From: Pezicula radicicola
Taxonomy: Eukaryota > Ascomycota > Leotiomycetes > Helotiales > Dermateaceae
Length of the DNA: 64,000 nt
Assembly: GCA_003008705.1 (NCBI GenBank)
Contig: PDUO01000011.1
Location: 1,107,956-1,171,955, forward strand
Direction: 5' to 3'
The notes under the pieces were generated by a model. It saw only the letters and a program-made list of their open reading frames with translations. It was not told where the DNA came from and did no database searches. The position numbers were made by a program, and so were the translations under genes. Below, one piece after another: positions 15,057 through 28,953 of the stretch; position 1 is the first letter of the stretch; the number at the start of each line of letters is the position of its first letter.

Positions 15057-16487
15057 TCATAAAAATTCCACAATCCGGCTCCATGGGCCTTCTTCTCCTA
15101 CTCTCCTAAATTCAACTCCCTCGCCAAAATATCCAGCGTCCTGCCAAGCAACCATAGTCTGCCCATCATATGGCCCTTGCTTTGCAGCACCATCTCTCCC
15201 ATCAATCCACCTATATTCCCACATTTTTACAGGTCTTGAACCACCCACAATTGCCTCTCCAAGCTCAGCCACAGGCGGCTCCACCCAATCCTCTCCAGTC
15301 TCCCTCCGGTACTGCCTAATAAGCATCTCTCTCTCCTGATCGTAGATTTCGGTTTGACCACGAGTAAGAAGCTGATCTGCAGCTCCAGTAATTGCATTGA
15401 CTGCTTCTTTGATCTTGGCTTGCTCTGGATCTTCTGTCGCTTTCTCGGCATCCACATCCATTGAATCACCCCCATTTTGCAGCTTCTGCTTCTTCAGTTT
15501 CCATTTCGGAATCTTCTTCGTTTTCGTTTGCCCTTTGCCTAGTCTCGCCAATGCTTCCAGAACCGTTTCCCCTTTTTCTAGCCGTATTATAAGTGTTCGC
15601 AAAATATCGGGCAAGAGCATCGCGTCGTCCTCCAGCCTCTTTTGCCGCCGCTCTTCTTCCCGTTTCTCATGAGCTTCCGCAGCTTTCTTCATATCTTTCT
15701 TACTGACACCCTCGAGCCAACTGTCGTGTTTTGCATCTGGATCTCCGGCTTTCCTCACGAAATTGCCTGCTTCGTCAAATCTGCCCTCTTCTTGCTCTGC
15801 CTTCATATTAAAAGCGTCCACTTTTGGCGCATTTCTCTTTAATCCGCCTGCGCCCACTTCCTCGTCTAAGCCTTCTTCTTGCGCTGCGAGCTCTGCGTCT
15901 TCCTCATCATCGCTGCTTTGCTGGTCGTCCATTGCGTGTGATGAGAGCTTTCCCTTGGGATCTAACGCAAAATTTCCTGAGACATGTCCACCGCTCTTAC
16001 TCCCCAGGACTTGTCCTTCAATTTCATCTTCGTCCAAGAACCGCACCTCTTTGCTCTTCTTCCCAGATTTGACCTGTCGCTCATCACCATCATCATCCTC
16101 CGCCTCTTCGTCCTTGTCTGCAAACATGTCTTCATCCTCATCGTCATCTGAATTTGTATCTTTGGCCCCATAATTATCCAACTGTGCTGCCAAATTTGCC
16201 TCGCCTTTCTTGCCCTTTGCTCGCTCCTCAGCTCGAGCATCGAAGCCCTCGTTATCTGAATCGCTGTCGTATCCGTCGATGTTTACTGCGCCTCTCTTTG
16301 TACCAGCTCCGACTCCAATGACATCAGCTTCGAGAACTGCATCGTCTTCCCTAGCGTCTGGAGCAAGGGCTGAGGGGTTCCGAACGTCGAACTTGGGTTT
16401 CTTGGAGGGGCCGTCTTCGTTGTGGTGTGTTCGAGCATATTCTTCACCTGCACGCTTCGGTCGTGCAGCTGCATATTTTGAAGACAT
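15057..16487 (-). CDS. LIN1/CD2BP2-like GYF-domain protein (U5 snRNP-associated)
   Basis: Single exon, 476 aa, ATG at 16487 (MSSKYAAARPKRAGEEYARTH). Family: yeast Lin1/Snu40 and human CD2BP2 (U5-52K), which associate with Prp6 and Prp8 in U5 snRNP assembly. The N-terminal half is acidic and disordered (DSDSDNEGFDARAEERAKGKKGE, many D/E runs). The middle carries LPDILRTLIIRLEKGETVLEALARLGKG, the conserved core. The GYF domain is C-terminal (about residues 415-476), seen as MWEYRW, QGPYDGQTMVAWQDAGYF and WSRIVEFL. The GYF signature is slightly changed (GPYDGQTM) but compatible. It shares a 303-bp divergent promoter with UFD1. Confidence 0.92.
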   Translation of the reverse strand: MSSKYAAARPKRAGEEYARTHHNEDGPSKKPKFDVRNPSALAPDAREDDAVLEADVIGVGAGTKRGAVNIDGYDSDSDNEGFDARAEERAKGKKGEANLAAQLDNYGAKDTNSDDDEDEDMFADKDEEAEDDDGDERQVKSGKKSKEVRFLDEDEIEGQVLGSKSGGHVSGNFALDPKGKLSSHAMDDQQSSDDEEDAELAAQEEGLDEEVGAGGLKRNAPKVDAFNMKAEQEEGRFDEAGNFVRKAGDPDAKHDSWLEGVSKKDMKKAAEAHEKREEERRQKRLEDDAMLLPDILRTLIIRLEKGETVLEALARLGKGQTKTKKIPKWKLKKQKLQNGGDSMDVDAEKATEDPEQAKIKEAVNAITGAADQLLTRGQTEIYDQEREMLIRQYRRETGEDWVEPPVAELGEAIVGGSRPVKMWEYRWIDGRDGAAKQGPYDGQTMVAWQDAGYFGEGVEFRRVGEEGPWSRIVEFL

Positions 16488-16790
16488 TTTGTATGGGGAA
16501 GTATGGCGTTCGTAGTAGAAAGTGCAAGACCAAACAAGCTCTCTTGGTCGCAGCTCCTCAGCCTCGAGCTGGAGACCGGATTATCTACATTCACCGATTC
16601 CGGAGCTGGACCTGCGTCATTGGCGCGAGGCAGCGGTCCACGAGTCTAGCAGTAACCTAACCTATTGTACTGGACAGTCGATATCCAAATTCTTCCTTTG
16701 ACTTCCACTACCCAATCCATTCTCCCGTTTCCTTCTCACCTATTCTTTCGTAACAAACACAAAATTCGAGATACGCAACACAAACTCAAC
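16488..16790. promoter_or_regulatory. Short divergent promoter LIN1-like/UFD1
   Basis: 303 bp between the two ATGs must hold both promoters. No specific site can be assigned; a TC-rich tract lies near 16710-16745 before the UFD1 start. Confidence 0.5.
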
Positions 16791-18059
16791 ATGGTATGGC
16801 CATCTCACAGCGTCACCCTTTCAATTACTTACAAAGCTACAGTACAACCCAGGTTACTATGAGCAAGACGATCAGATGTCGCGGTACCTGATGCAGCGCG
16901 CAAGAGGGGGCCCTAATGGAGCTCGCAAACGATTTGATGAATACTACCGATGCTATCCAACCGTAATGATGCCTGGGCCAGAACGAGCGGAGCTCAATTA
17001 TGGCGGAAAGATCTTCATGCCACCATCAGCGCTGGAGAAGCTCACCAGATTAGAGATCCAGTATCCCATGATGTTCGAGCTTCACAACGGAAATGCGCAA
17101 AAGTTGACCCATGCTGGTGTGCTGGAGTTCGTAGCGGAGGAGGGTAAGGTGTATATGCCAAACTGGGTACGGAGTCCCTTCACCGATTATCATCCTTCTG
17201 CTAACCTGTGCAGATGATGCAAACTCTTCTCGTCGAAACCGGAGATCTTATCCAAGTCAAGTCTACTGAATTACCGCTCGCTCGATTCGTCAAGATTCAA
17301 CCGCAATCTACAAACTTCCTCGATATATCCGATCCAAAGGCCGTGCTCGAGATGGCTTTCCGTGGGTTTTCAGCTCTCACTAAAGGCGACATCTTCAGTT
17401 TCAGATATAACGACACAGTGTACGATGTTGCTGTCCTTGAAGTCAAACCAGAGACTGGCAAATTAGGTGTGAGCATGGTGGAGACAGATGTAGAAGTTGA
17501 CTTTGCTCCTCCTGTTGGATATATTGAGCCAGAGCGGAAAAGTGGAACGAGCACCCCAAGAAGTGGCACGGGGAAACTGCCATCTGGTGGATTGTTACAC
17601 AGCCAAGGTACAATGGCACAGGCAATCAACTACGATGCTATTGCACCGTCTGGGAATGCTGAAGCGCTAGGCGCGAAGGCACTGTCTTCACATTTCTTGG
17701 TTGGCGGGCATAAGCTAAGCTCAAAGAAAGGTGGCAAAGCTACACCCACGACTCCGAAACCATCTACACCTGTAGCTGGCCAGTCTACAAATCCTCCCTC
17801 AGTAGTTCGTCGACTGAATGGGCCACAGCCTCTCCGGCTGGACCCTAATAAGCTCTTCTTCGGCTACGAGATCAAGCCAGTCAAAACACAGGCTGACAAG
17901 GACAAAGAGAATGCCATGGCGGCCCAACCACAATTCATAGGGCAGGGTCAGACACTAAGAGGTGGCGTCGTGACCAAAAAGGACAACGAAGAGGAGAGTA
18001 AGCCAGAGAAGAAGCCTGAGCCAAGTACTGGATACAGACTTGATGGCAGAAAACCATAG
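16791..18059 (+). CDS. UFD1: Ubiquitin fusion degradation protein UFD1
   Basis: Cdc48/p97 cofactor that with Npl4 binds polyubiquitin and extracts substrates (ERAD, chromatin). Exons: 16791..16793 (just the ATG), 16843..17166, 17214..18059; 390 aa. Intron 1 directly follows the start codon and its acceptor restores M-YNPGYYEQDDQ. Core motifs: [75 protein letters not shown], and FSALTKGDIFSF. These span the double-psi barrel substrate-binding domain (about residues 20-200). The C-terminal third is disordered, as in the family, with QPLRLDPNKLFFGYEIKPVK as the probable Npl4/Cdc48-binding segment. Confidence 0.96.
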
Positions 18060-19840
18060 TTTTCTTTTGAATTCACGATTTCTTCGGGTATGGCAAGGCG
18101 TTTACAGAGCGTGGGAAGGCATCGGTGTTTGGCATTTGGCATTTGGCATATGAATATGAATGTACCTGGCAGGACATTCAGTCGTCCTGGCACTACATAG
18201 AAATTGAAGAACGAACAAAATATCAGATGTGCTAATCTTCCAATATGATTCCTAAAGCTTCGGATATCATTAAATAGACAATCTACATAATGTTACACTC
18301 CACTTTAAGCACCTTTAGCTACAAAATCATCCATTCAACGAGTAGCTGTGAATCGAGGTCATTACTTCCAGTACACTTAGCTTGAGTTGGCCCAACTATC
18401 TCAATGATCAGAAATGCTAGATATCAAAAAGTGCTTACATTACCAACCATCACCAAAAAAGAAGATATGGGTAATATCACTACAGTAAAGACAACAGCAG
18501 CACCTTTCTACCCATGAAACCTCCGAATACATTCTACCACGGCATCATATGATTCCACTGAGCTTGCTTCAAGTGATCTCACAATTGCTTATCTAGTCCA
18601 CATATGTTATACACTAAAGTGAAAGATCACTTAGTTTTCAATAGATACTATATATTAAATTGCCCTATGCTTACATAAAGTTAAAACTCAAGAATCACCA
18701 TCCACAATAATAGCTTGAATCAATCAAATAGTCCGAGTGATTAATTGAGCCCAGCTTTTCCCCATTGAACGACAACTTTTTCATCATTAAGTCTAATGGT
18801 TTTACTTAGGTATGTTACTTGCACTAGTGATAATATGCTTTACCTAGTTAACTAAATATATAGTAGATTAATTTTAGTCTTTCATAGTTCAAGCAACTCA
18901 ACCCCCGCCCCCCGCCCCCTGGCCTTAAATATGCTTTTGTTGTCTATAGTTTACTATGTACTATGTTCCTCGTACTATAAGTAAGGTAGATTAGTTACCA
19001 AGAATCAGAATATACCGTCCAAAATACGAATTGTACACAAGCTTTGTTTAAGTGAGGGACCTACTTAGAGAGTACCTGGAGTAAGCTATCCAGATCAAGT
19101 ACGGAGTAATTCAAACCAAGTAAGTCACCCCAATAAACTCAAGTCAAAGTCTAATACTTAAGTAAATGCTCCTTTATACGTAAGTACGACTTTAGACCCT
19201 TAAGTACAAGCACAATTACATAACAATAATAACATACTACGAAACATATTCTGATATCTACAGATTCAACTAGTCTCGAATTATTAACAGTCTGAGTTCT
19301 TGAAATGCTATAGGTTATTGGAGTACCTAGCTGAGCTTGGATCTACTTAAAACTTTGAATTATTCCAAGTCAGTGATTGGGACAATCTAAGCACTCTATT
19401 ACTACTAGAATTGAAAAATAGGAGAAGGGAGGGCATTATATACATTATTAGGAGTACGCTTCTGCGCATCTTCTTCCTTGCCGCTATTCCGTGCTCTATG
19501 CCTTTCCGTCCTCCTAATTCTTTAATAGTGGTGCTATAGCAGGTACCGATAGTGGTCATCAAACCATTCCAAGATTTGTTAGTTGGAACCAAGAAAGACT
19601 ACAGCAAATTACCAAACAAATTCCTGCACAGTGTCACATGGAAGATCGTGGAACAGATTTAATGAACATAGAGAAAATTTCTTCTGGTACAAGCGTAAAG
19701 AGATGCGTTATCAGAGGATTGCGACGATGCTTCTGTACATAGCCCTCATCCCTGAGCTCCAACACCCCTGACCGTCGCTGTCAACTATACACACGCCCAT
19801 TATCCGACGTTTTCTTCCACAAGCCACTAGCACCCATCGC
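18060..19840. other. Long AT-rich spacer UFD1/ATP2
   Basis: 1.78 kb between convergent genes. Frequent TAAGTA/ACTTAAGTA-like words, but no open frame with family features (19347-19592 and 19583-19771 rejected). Near 18120-18150 there is a short TTTGGCA tandem. A C-rich block sits at 18902-18919. Confidence 0.5.
18902..18919. repeat. C-run block (possible G-quadruplex on the minus strand)
   Basis: Three runs of 5-6 C separated by single G, in otherwise AT-rich DNA. The opposite strand could form stacked G structures, although only three long runs are present. Confidence 0.4.
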
Positions 19841-22077
<2,237 letters not shown>

Positions 22078-22657
22078 CTTGAGAGATGAAAATGAGCGAT
22101 GGAGGATGTGAGTGGAGTGATGAGAGTCGATGGGAGGATGGGCTTGAGGTTCAAAATGAGGTTCTGTCGGCAAGACGAAGGTTAGCAACAACCTTTGAAG
22201 ACGCTAGCTACTGGGGCCGAAATCCTCCGACAGCGCACCGAATGAGAGAAAAGCGGCACTTCATCAACATCCAGCACATCTAGGGCATTTCTGCTCTATA
22301 AACTCTGTAGAACATGGCGGGAATCGTCCATCTACCATAGGATCTATCCAAAACATCTCTCTAATTCAAAAACAGTGCTTGCTGTCACTCAGAATAACTT
22401 GTGGAGCGGAACCGGTTTGTCCCTACTGTGAATGCCGCTTTTTCTGTCCAGTTGAAAAGGGGCAACAAGGCATCCACTCCGTTCAAGAGCATACAATTTT
22501 GCTGAGAGTTCATATGGGGTCCCAAATTTGTACATTATCATATAACCCATCGCGATAGAATGCTCATGTAGCTAACTCAACGCTTCTAATTGACCTTCTC
22601 TCCCTCCAAAGCAAGAACCCGTGCTTCCTCCCGTCGACTTCCGTTCCTAACGGCCCT
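22078..22657. other. ATP2 upstream region / GBE 3' end
   Basis: 580 bp: promoter of ATP2 and 3' UTR of the branching enzyme. At 22586-22618 on the minus strand a stretch could encode [10 protein letters not shown] followed by a stop, resembling the real end of the branching enzyme; see findings. Confidence 0.45.
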
Positions 22658-25089
22658 TCAAATTGTATTCTCAAGTGCAAGAACCTTTGTAAAAATGTGA
22701 GCAATTGTTTTGTTTTACAACACCTTGAATATGAGTAACTTACAATTGCTGTCCTCGTGGGAATATAAACCTGAGTAAAATTCTTGCGGTTATTCCAGGC
22801 AAATGGTGTGGTAAAGAATCTGGTTCCCGCATCGATGCGTTCAAAGCCTCCAAAATCTTTTGTATCGGTGTTGAGAACAACTCTATAAGTACCGGCAGTC
22901 TCAACCCCGACTCTGTAGTCTACAAAGCTCTGTGTGGGATTGAAGTTAAAAATCCAAAGCAAACCAGCTCGCTCGAAAACAATGACCTTGTCGGCCTCGT
23001 TCTTCAAGCTAATGTATGCCTGCTCGGAATGTAGCCAACCGTACTTCTCTTCCGTGCGGTTCATTTTGGCATCAAACTCATTCAGAAACTTGTAGCGTAG
23101 GAGATCATCATCAGTGAGGTTGAACTGGCGGCGAGCATACCAGAAACTGTTGTCATTCCCAACACGAGGGAAATCCAACCACTCTGGGTGTCCGAACTCG
23201 TTACCCTCGAAGTTAAGATAACCTTCACCTCCAAGGGCATGCGTGAGAAGACGGATCATCTTGTGAAGCGAAATACCGCGCTCTATGACGGGTGTCAATT
23301 CAGTGAGAGTCGACATGTTTGTGTACATTTGTGCGTCACATAAATGCATCATGATGGACTTGTCTCCGACAAGTCTGACACAATTAGTTTGAAGACAACA
23401 CCTGGGGGAATATCGACTTACGCTTGGTCGTGGCTTTCACAGTAAGCAATGGTCTTCTCGCCGTGTCGTCGGTTGATCAGAGTGTGGGTGATAGCCGCCA
23501 TATCCCACTCGCTATCTTCTTGTTCTTTCAGGATCTTAATCCACATATCAGGAATGGCCATGGCCAGTCTATAATCGAAGCCGATACCTCCTAGAGACAG
23601 CTTGATACACAATGCTGGCATTCCAGACACGTCTTCGGCAATTGTGATCACATCCGGATAGAGCTCGTGCAACATCTCGTTGGCGAGCATAAGATAGACA
23701 ACACCCTCCTCGTCTACACCTGGGCCAAAATACTCATGATAGCCTCCCGAAAATCCCCTACAGTGAATTAGTAACGTGGATGAAGAATGCTAATCAGATA
23801 AAATAACTTACGTTCCAATGCCATGATGGGTATAAAGCATGCTCGTAACGCCGTCAAATCGAAATCCATCAAAGTGGTACTCATCCATCCAAAACCGCAA
23901 GTTACTCAGGAGAAACCTCAAGACCTCGTGACTTCCATAATTAAATAATCGACTCCCCCACAAGTCATGATTACCTTTTCCTCCTGCATGGAAGTAGCAA
24001 GCATCCGTGCCATCAAATTCATTCAATCCATCCAAGACGTTCTTTGAGGCGTGACTGTGGACAACATCGAGGAGAACAACAATACCTAGTCCATGTGCAG
24101 TATCGATGAGCTCTTTCAGCTCATCGGGAGTACCAAATCTGCTGCTAGCGGCAAAGAAACTGTTGACTTGATATCCGAAACTTGCGTAATATGCGTGTTC
24201 CATAATGGCCATCAATTGAATAGTATTGTAGCCCAACTTGTGAATTCTTGGTAGCATATTGTTGGTAAACTCCTTGTACGTCGAAACTCGTAATTCTGGA
24301 GATGAAATTCCCACATGAGCTTCATAAACCCGAATGCTAGCCGGCTTCTTTGGTTTTGGATGCTTGAAGACATAACGTTCCGACTCAGGAGGATTCCAGA
24401 ATCGGGCATCGTATACGGGAGACACTGAAAGATCTTGTGTGACATATTGGATCCATGCCGGTAGGCGCTCGATTTGTTCACCCGAAGGTGTTATCATTGA
24501 TATCTAGGATTCTTAACGGATTATATAGAAACATGGCATAGGACGAAATACCTTGACCTTGGAATTGTGCGCTATGGCAGGCTGTCCATCTTTCGCTGGG
24601 ACAACGACCTCGAAAACACCGAAGGGATCCTTCTTCATGGGATGCGACTCACGGTTCCAATCATCTATCCAAAGTTAGTGGGAACTGCAAAAGGAGTTGT
24701 ACTACAGGAGAGAGGAAAATACTAAATTCACCAATTAGGAATGCTTGCGTCGCATTGGGCGCCCATTCTCTATAGGTGATATTGTTTTGCTTATCCACAT
24801 TGAAGCCGAACTTCTCGTTGCCTCTGCTGAACTTGTCCAAACCGCCCTCAGTTTTGTTTATCGTGTCGATCCATTCTTGTGCTTTGCTGAACCGTTTCCG
24901 TAGAGGTTCTTTAAAGGGGCCCAGCCATGGGTCGAGCTGTACAACGCCTAGAAAGGTTCAGCTTAATTGTCCGACATGAGTGATAGCTGATAGCTGAGGG
25001 CTGAGCATACCTGTGCCATCTTTAGGGGCCTCCCCATTCGCAGGACCCGTCATGAGCGAGTTGACCGACTCTTCATTGACGTTATCCAT
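22658..25089 (-). CDS. 1,4-alpha-glucan branching enzyme (glycogen branching)
   Basis: GH13 enzyme that makes alpha-1,6 branches in glycogen (GBE1/GLC3 family), cytosolic. Exons: 25089..25011, 24947..24723, 24664..24552, 24503..23812, 23757..23422, 23374..22744, 22684..22658; 700 aa, the usual length. CBM48-type N-domain (about residues 60-165, [27 protein letters not shown]). Catalytic barrel: [24 protein letters not shown] with the nucleophile Asp, [11 protein letters not shown] with the acid/base Glu, and CESHDQA. The C-terminal beta domain ends [18 protein letters not shown] second, unspliced VLALE-like tail lies just downstream. Divergent from mitochondrial ClpX. Confidence 0.95.
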
Positions 25090-25921
25090 GTTTGCGTCGC
25101 GCGCTGTAAGTTGATCGATGGTATGTTTTGGGGTTTCGTGGAGCCTCGTCTACTTTATCTGGGGAAACTGAAGCTCGAGCTTTCTCTCTCTCTCGCCTGT
25201 CAATCTGGAAGTAAACAGAAGTTGGTCTGAGGTGGTTATTATGGATTCAATTGCTCAGGAAAAGTGAAGGTTTTGTTCTTGTTTTCTTTCTCAGAGAGTG
25301 AGAGACATGGAGAGGAAGGCTTTTTCACAGGTATCAGCGAGCTATTTTGCGGGGTTGTTGGCAGCCATGTTGGGACTGCCCATATGCCAAATCCCAGACC
25401 TGGAGGGAAGCTCTTTTGTTCGTTGCGCTCCGCTCCAGATGACGTGACCCCCTTGTCACTCCTTCTCGTCCATCCTCCTAAACTCTTTGGAGTCCGATCC
25501 CGATCCCGATCCAAGCCTCCCACGCCTCCTTCATCGCACACGTGAGTGGGCTTTGACGGCATATAGCCTATAGCGCCGCTCTCTGCTTCAACTATGATCG
25601 GAATAATAGAATTGCTCGCTTTTTGTATTGTTTTCTAGATAGTACACTCCACATACCGTTCTGTAGCTCTTCGCCTCAAGGCCTGAACCCTCCAAGTTCT
25701 CGGCTAGCGTCTTGGCCAGGTAGACAACTGTAGTGGAGCGCAACCCCGCAACTCCATTGTTATCAGTGATCCGGGTGAACGACGGTCACAACGGACAGAT
25801 CCATTGGCAGACTCCGAGCCAAGTTGTAGGTAAATCAATCAGCAACTCGTAGACAAGCTCAAGACAGGCGCAACAAAGAGAGCCCTGTGAGAGATTATGA
25901 GAGTCTCTTTGCAAATCCAAC
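25090..25921. other. Divergent promoter region (branching enzyme / ClpX)
   Basis: 832 bp between two starts, with a CT-rich tract near 25180-25200 and a CACGTG at about 25539. An antisense pair of open frames (25239-25562 minus, 25264-25545 plus) is low-complexity and not accepted. Confidence 0.45.
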
Positions 25922-27693
25922 ATGCCTGCCGCTAGCAGGACCAGCTATCTTCTTCTCTCCAAGACACCCAAACCAGTCCTCATCACTCGGCTACGGCATC
26001 GCCACCTCTCAGTCACCTCTTCTCAACACTCGACCTTCCGCCGGACAGACTTTCAGTCACAAGGCTATACTGGAACTTATGAGCCGGGTCTCCCAACAGG
26101 TGGCCCACTAGGTGAGGCATCCAAGCATGGAGCTCCACGCTTGACTCCCAGACTGTTGAAAGAGCATCTTGATAAGTTCGTTGTTGGCCAGGAGAAGGCC
26201 AAGAAAGTCACGAGTGTGGCCGTATTTAATCATTACCAACGGATAAGGGAACTGAGGAGGTTAGATGAAGAAGAGCAAGAACGGAGAGAGCAGTGGGCTA
26301 GGAGGCATCTGCATGAGAGGGAAAGGAGAAGTCATCCCGTTGAGAGTTGGTCTTCCTCCAAACGTCACATGGTCTCTATACTTACTCCTGTCAAGATGAA
26401 TTCCCAGGCCACGTCGAGACGGTTGATCTTAATTATCCTCCTGTCGTACAGGACGAACCCGAGCTTGGTTCTCGGTCACTAGAGGATAACTCAGCAACCA
26501 TTATTGAGAAGTCTAATCTTATGCTTCTTGGTCCGTCTGGGGTAGGGAAGACTTACATCCTTCAAACTCTAGCAAAGGTCTTGGAAGTCCCTTTTGCAAC
26601 TGTAGACTGTTCGTCCCTTACGCAAGCCGGCTATATTGGGACTGACGTTGAGTCGGCTCTGGAACGGCTTCTACTAGCTTCCTCCTACAACCTCTCCAAA
26701 TGCGAGTCGGGAATCATTTTCTTCGATGAAGTCGACAAGCTCGCTAAACCAGCTGTAATGACACATGGTCGTGATGTCTCAGGTGAAGGCGTGCAACAAG
26801 GGCTACTGAAAATGATCGAAGGCACTACCGTAACCATCAGTGCTAAAGGAGACCGTTCATCTGCCTCAATAAGCGGTGCTCGAGGTACTGCCGGTAAAGA
26901 GCCTCCAGGAAAAGCAGAACAGTACACTATTGACACCTCAAATATTCTGTTCGTCTTCGCTGGTGCATTCATCGGCCTAGAGAAAATCATAACATCACGT
27001 CTGTCCACCGGCTCCAATCTCGGGTTTGGCTCAACAGGTCCTGAGACGTCTTCCAAGTCACTAGTAGCCAACCCGCTGCTTTCAGTAACGCCAGCAGATC
27101 TCCAGGCCTACGGTATCATTCCCGAAATGCTAGGCCGTATCCCAATTCTTACATCACTCTCACCCCTTACTCTCTCCCAACTTGTCTCCATCCTGCTCGA
27201 GCCACGGAACTCGCTAGTGAAGCAATATACAGCGCTATTAGAAACCTACAACGTCCAATTACGCTTCACCCGCCTAGCACTAGAAGCTATTGCCGAACGA
27301 GCCATGACCCCGGCGACTGCCTCCAAGTCATCCACAGACAAAGAGAGGAAAGGCAATGGTCTGGGTGCGCGCGGACTACGCTCAGTAATGGAGTCAGTCA
27401 TGCTAGAAATCATGTATACGGGACCCAGCTCAACCATAAAGTTCGTACTTATAGATGAAGCATATGTACGAGACCATGATTCTGCATGTCTGAGTGAAAA
27501 AGACAAAGAGCGGCAGGAACTAGCCAGCAAGATACCACGGGTTTGGTCTCGTGGGGAAGCACATAAGTTTAGGGCGGCTTTTGATGAGGAAGAGGAGGTT
27601 TGGAAGGCGAGGAATGAGAAAGGTAAGGAGAGTGAGGATGAGGGGATTGGTAGCTTTGAGGAGATGAGAAGTGTCGGTAGCTCCGGCATGTGA
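25922..27693 (+). CDS. MCX1: Mitochondrial ClpX-type AAA+ unfoldase
   Basis: Homologue of bacterial ClpX acting in the mitochondrial matrix (yeast Mcx1, haem biosynthesis activation; with or without ClpP). Exons 25922..26345 and 26396..27693, 573 aa; the 50-nt intron has a GTTGGT donor. The start gives a basic, Ser/Arg-rich presequence ([20 protein letters not shown]) consistent with import. Motifs: [29 protein letters not shown], Walker [21 protein letters not shown] pore-loop region, Walker [24 protein letters not shown], and sensor 2 [15 protein letters not shown]. The bacterial N-terminal zinc-binding domain is absent, as usual in mitochondrial forms. The C-terminal tail is long and acidic. 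Confidence 0.95.
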
Positions 27694-28161
27694 ACTCTTG
27701 ATAGGTTTGTTGAGCAATATCTCGCCTGGACTGGTTTTCGGATGATAGGAGTTGGGGACTTGCTTTTGAAGACTATGATGGTTTATATAAAGAAAAGTTG
27801 AAACCAGTGAAATCATAGTGTTTATGTGGGATATTGTATATAGGAAGAAATGCCGACTTGATGTGAGACACACTTGAGCATAGATGAAAGACGTGTACAT
27901 CTTTTGCTAAAACAAAGTTGACCCTAATGTACGGGCATAATAGCATACACTTACATAGAGAGTACAGAACCTCACACATAGGAACAGCTTCCTTTTCTTT
28001 TCCTCTATTGCGCACGGAAAAAATAAGTAAAGTAGGTAATCTTTGTACAAAGTGTTCATTCATCCATCCCCACCCCACTTCCTCCGCAGTAATATGCACA
28101 ACGCTTCTTTTACAACAAAGGAAATGGTGCCGCCAATCTCGATATCCTATGAAGTAACCTC
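27694..28161. other. Convergent spacer ClpX/COX5
   Basis: 468 bp between two stop codons, presumed 3' UTRs. Overlapping short frames on both strands were rejected. Confidence 0.5.
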
Positions 28162-28953
28162 TTAATTCTTCTTCTTTGGTGCGCTCTGTACTTGTCCTGG
28201 TCCGCTGTATCCCTCGGATGAGATACCTGAGATAGGTTCGGAGTTTTGTGCCTGTAATCACACCATATTAGCCTTTGTGCCCATTGCCATCCTTCATTCC
28301 TCCATTCCTCTTCCTCAAGCTGCGTTTGACCCAAGTACTCCGGATGAAGTGGAATATAACATACCTTCAAGTACTCGTTGGTAGCCTCTTGGTATTCCTT
28401 GTTCATCGTGCTTGGTGATCCCTTGGCGAAAAAGCGAATGAGAACAAAGAAACCTAAGCTGACACCGACACCAGCAAAGGTGTAGAGAGCAACCTTCCAG
28501 CCTTCTCCCGGAGGAGTTTGAGCGCGTGGGCCGTGGGCTCCGAATGCGATCCAGTATGCTGTTCAAATCCTGTTAGCTACACATCCATCGGACCCATCTC
28601 AATCCATGACACCTCATCCCCATTGACCTCCTCTATCACATTGAGCGTTTCGTACGATATGGTGAAGGTTGTGCCTCACGTCTGAGTCCAAGTATCGGGG
28701 GGAAGGAGGACGGGGTGAACAAACCAGCTTTCTTCTCCTGAAGAGTCAACTCGGCCCAATTAACCTTCATGCGATCCCGCAGCGCCATCCACAAATCGGC
28801 CTGTTCCTGCGGTGGCATACCCTCCCATCTCTTCTCGATATTAACCAAGGTTGGGTTGGAGATGGCGTGGGCCTGTCTCCTCTGCACAGCTTGGGTAGCT
28901 GGTCGTATGACGGCGGCCGCTCGGGAGCTTCGAACGATGGATGTGCGGAGCAT
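28162..28953 (-). CDS. COX5: Cytochrome c oxidase subunit V (mammalian COX4-like)
   Basis: Nuclear-encoded subunit of complex IV in the inner mitochondrial membrane. Exons 28953..28725, 28558..28365, 28251..28162; 170 aa, the size of fungal Cox5. N-terminal presequence about 30 residues (MLRTSIVRSSRAAAVIRP..., Arg/Ala-rich). Matrix part: SNPTLVNIEKRWEGMPPQEQADLWMALRDRMKVNWAEL, then EKKAAYWIAFGAHGPRAQTPPGEG. One membrane helix at about residues 99-119 (KVALYTFAGVGVSLGFFVLI), then a tail in the intermembrane space. Introns of 166 and 113 nt are the longest in the window's well-resolved genes. Convergent with ClpX. Confidence 0.94.
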
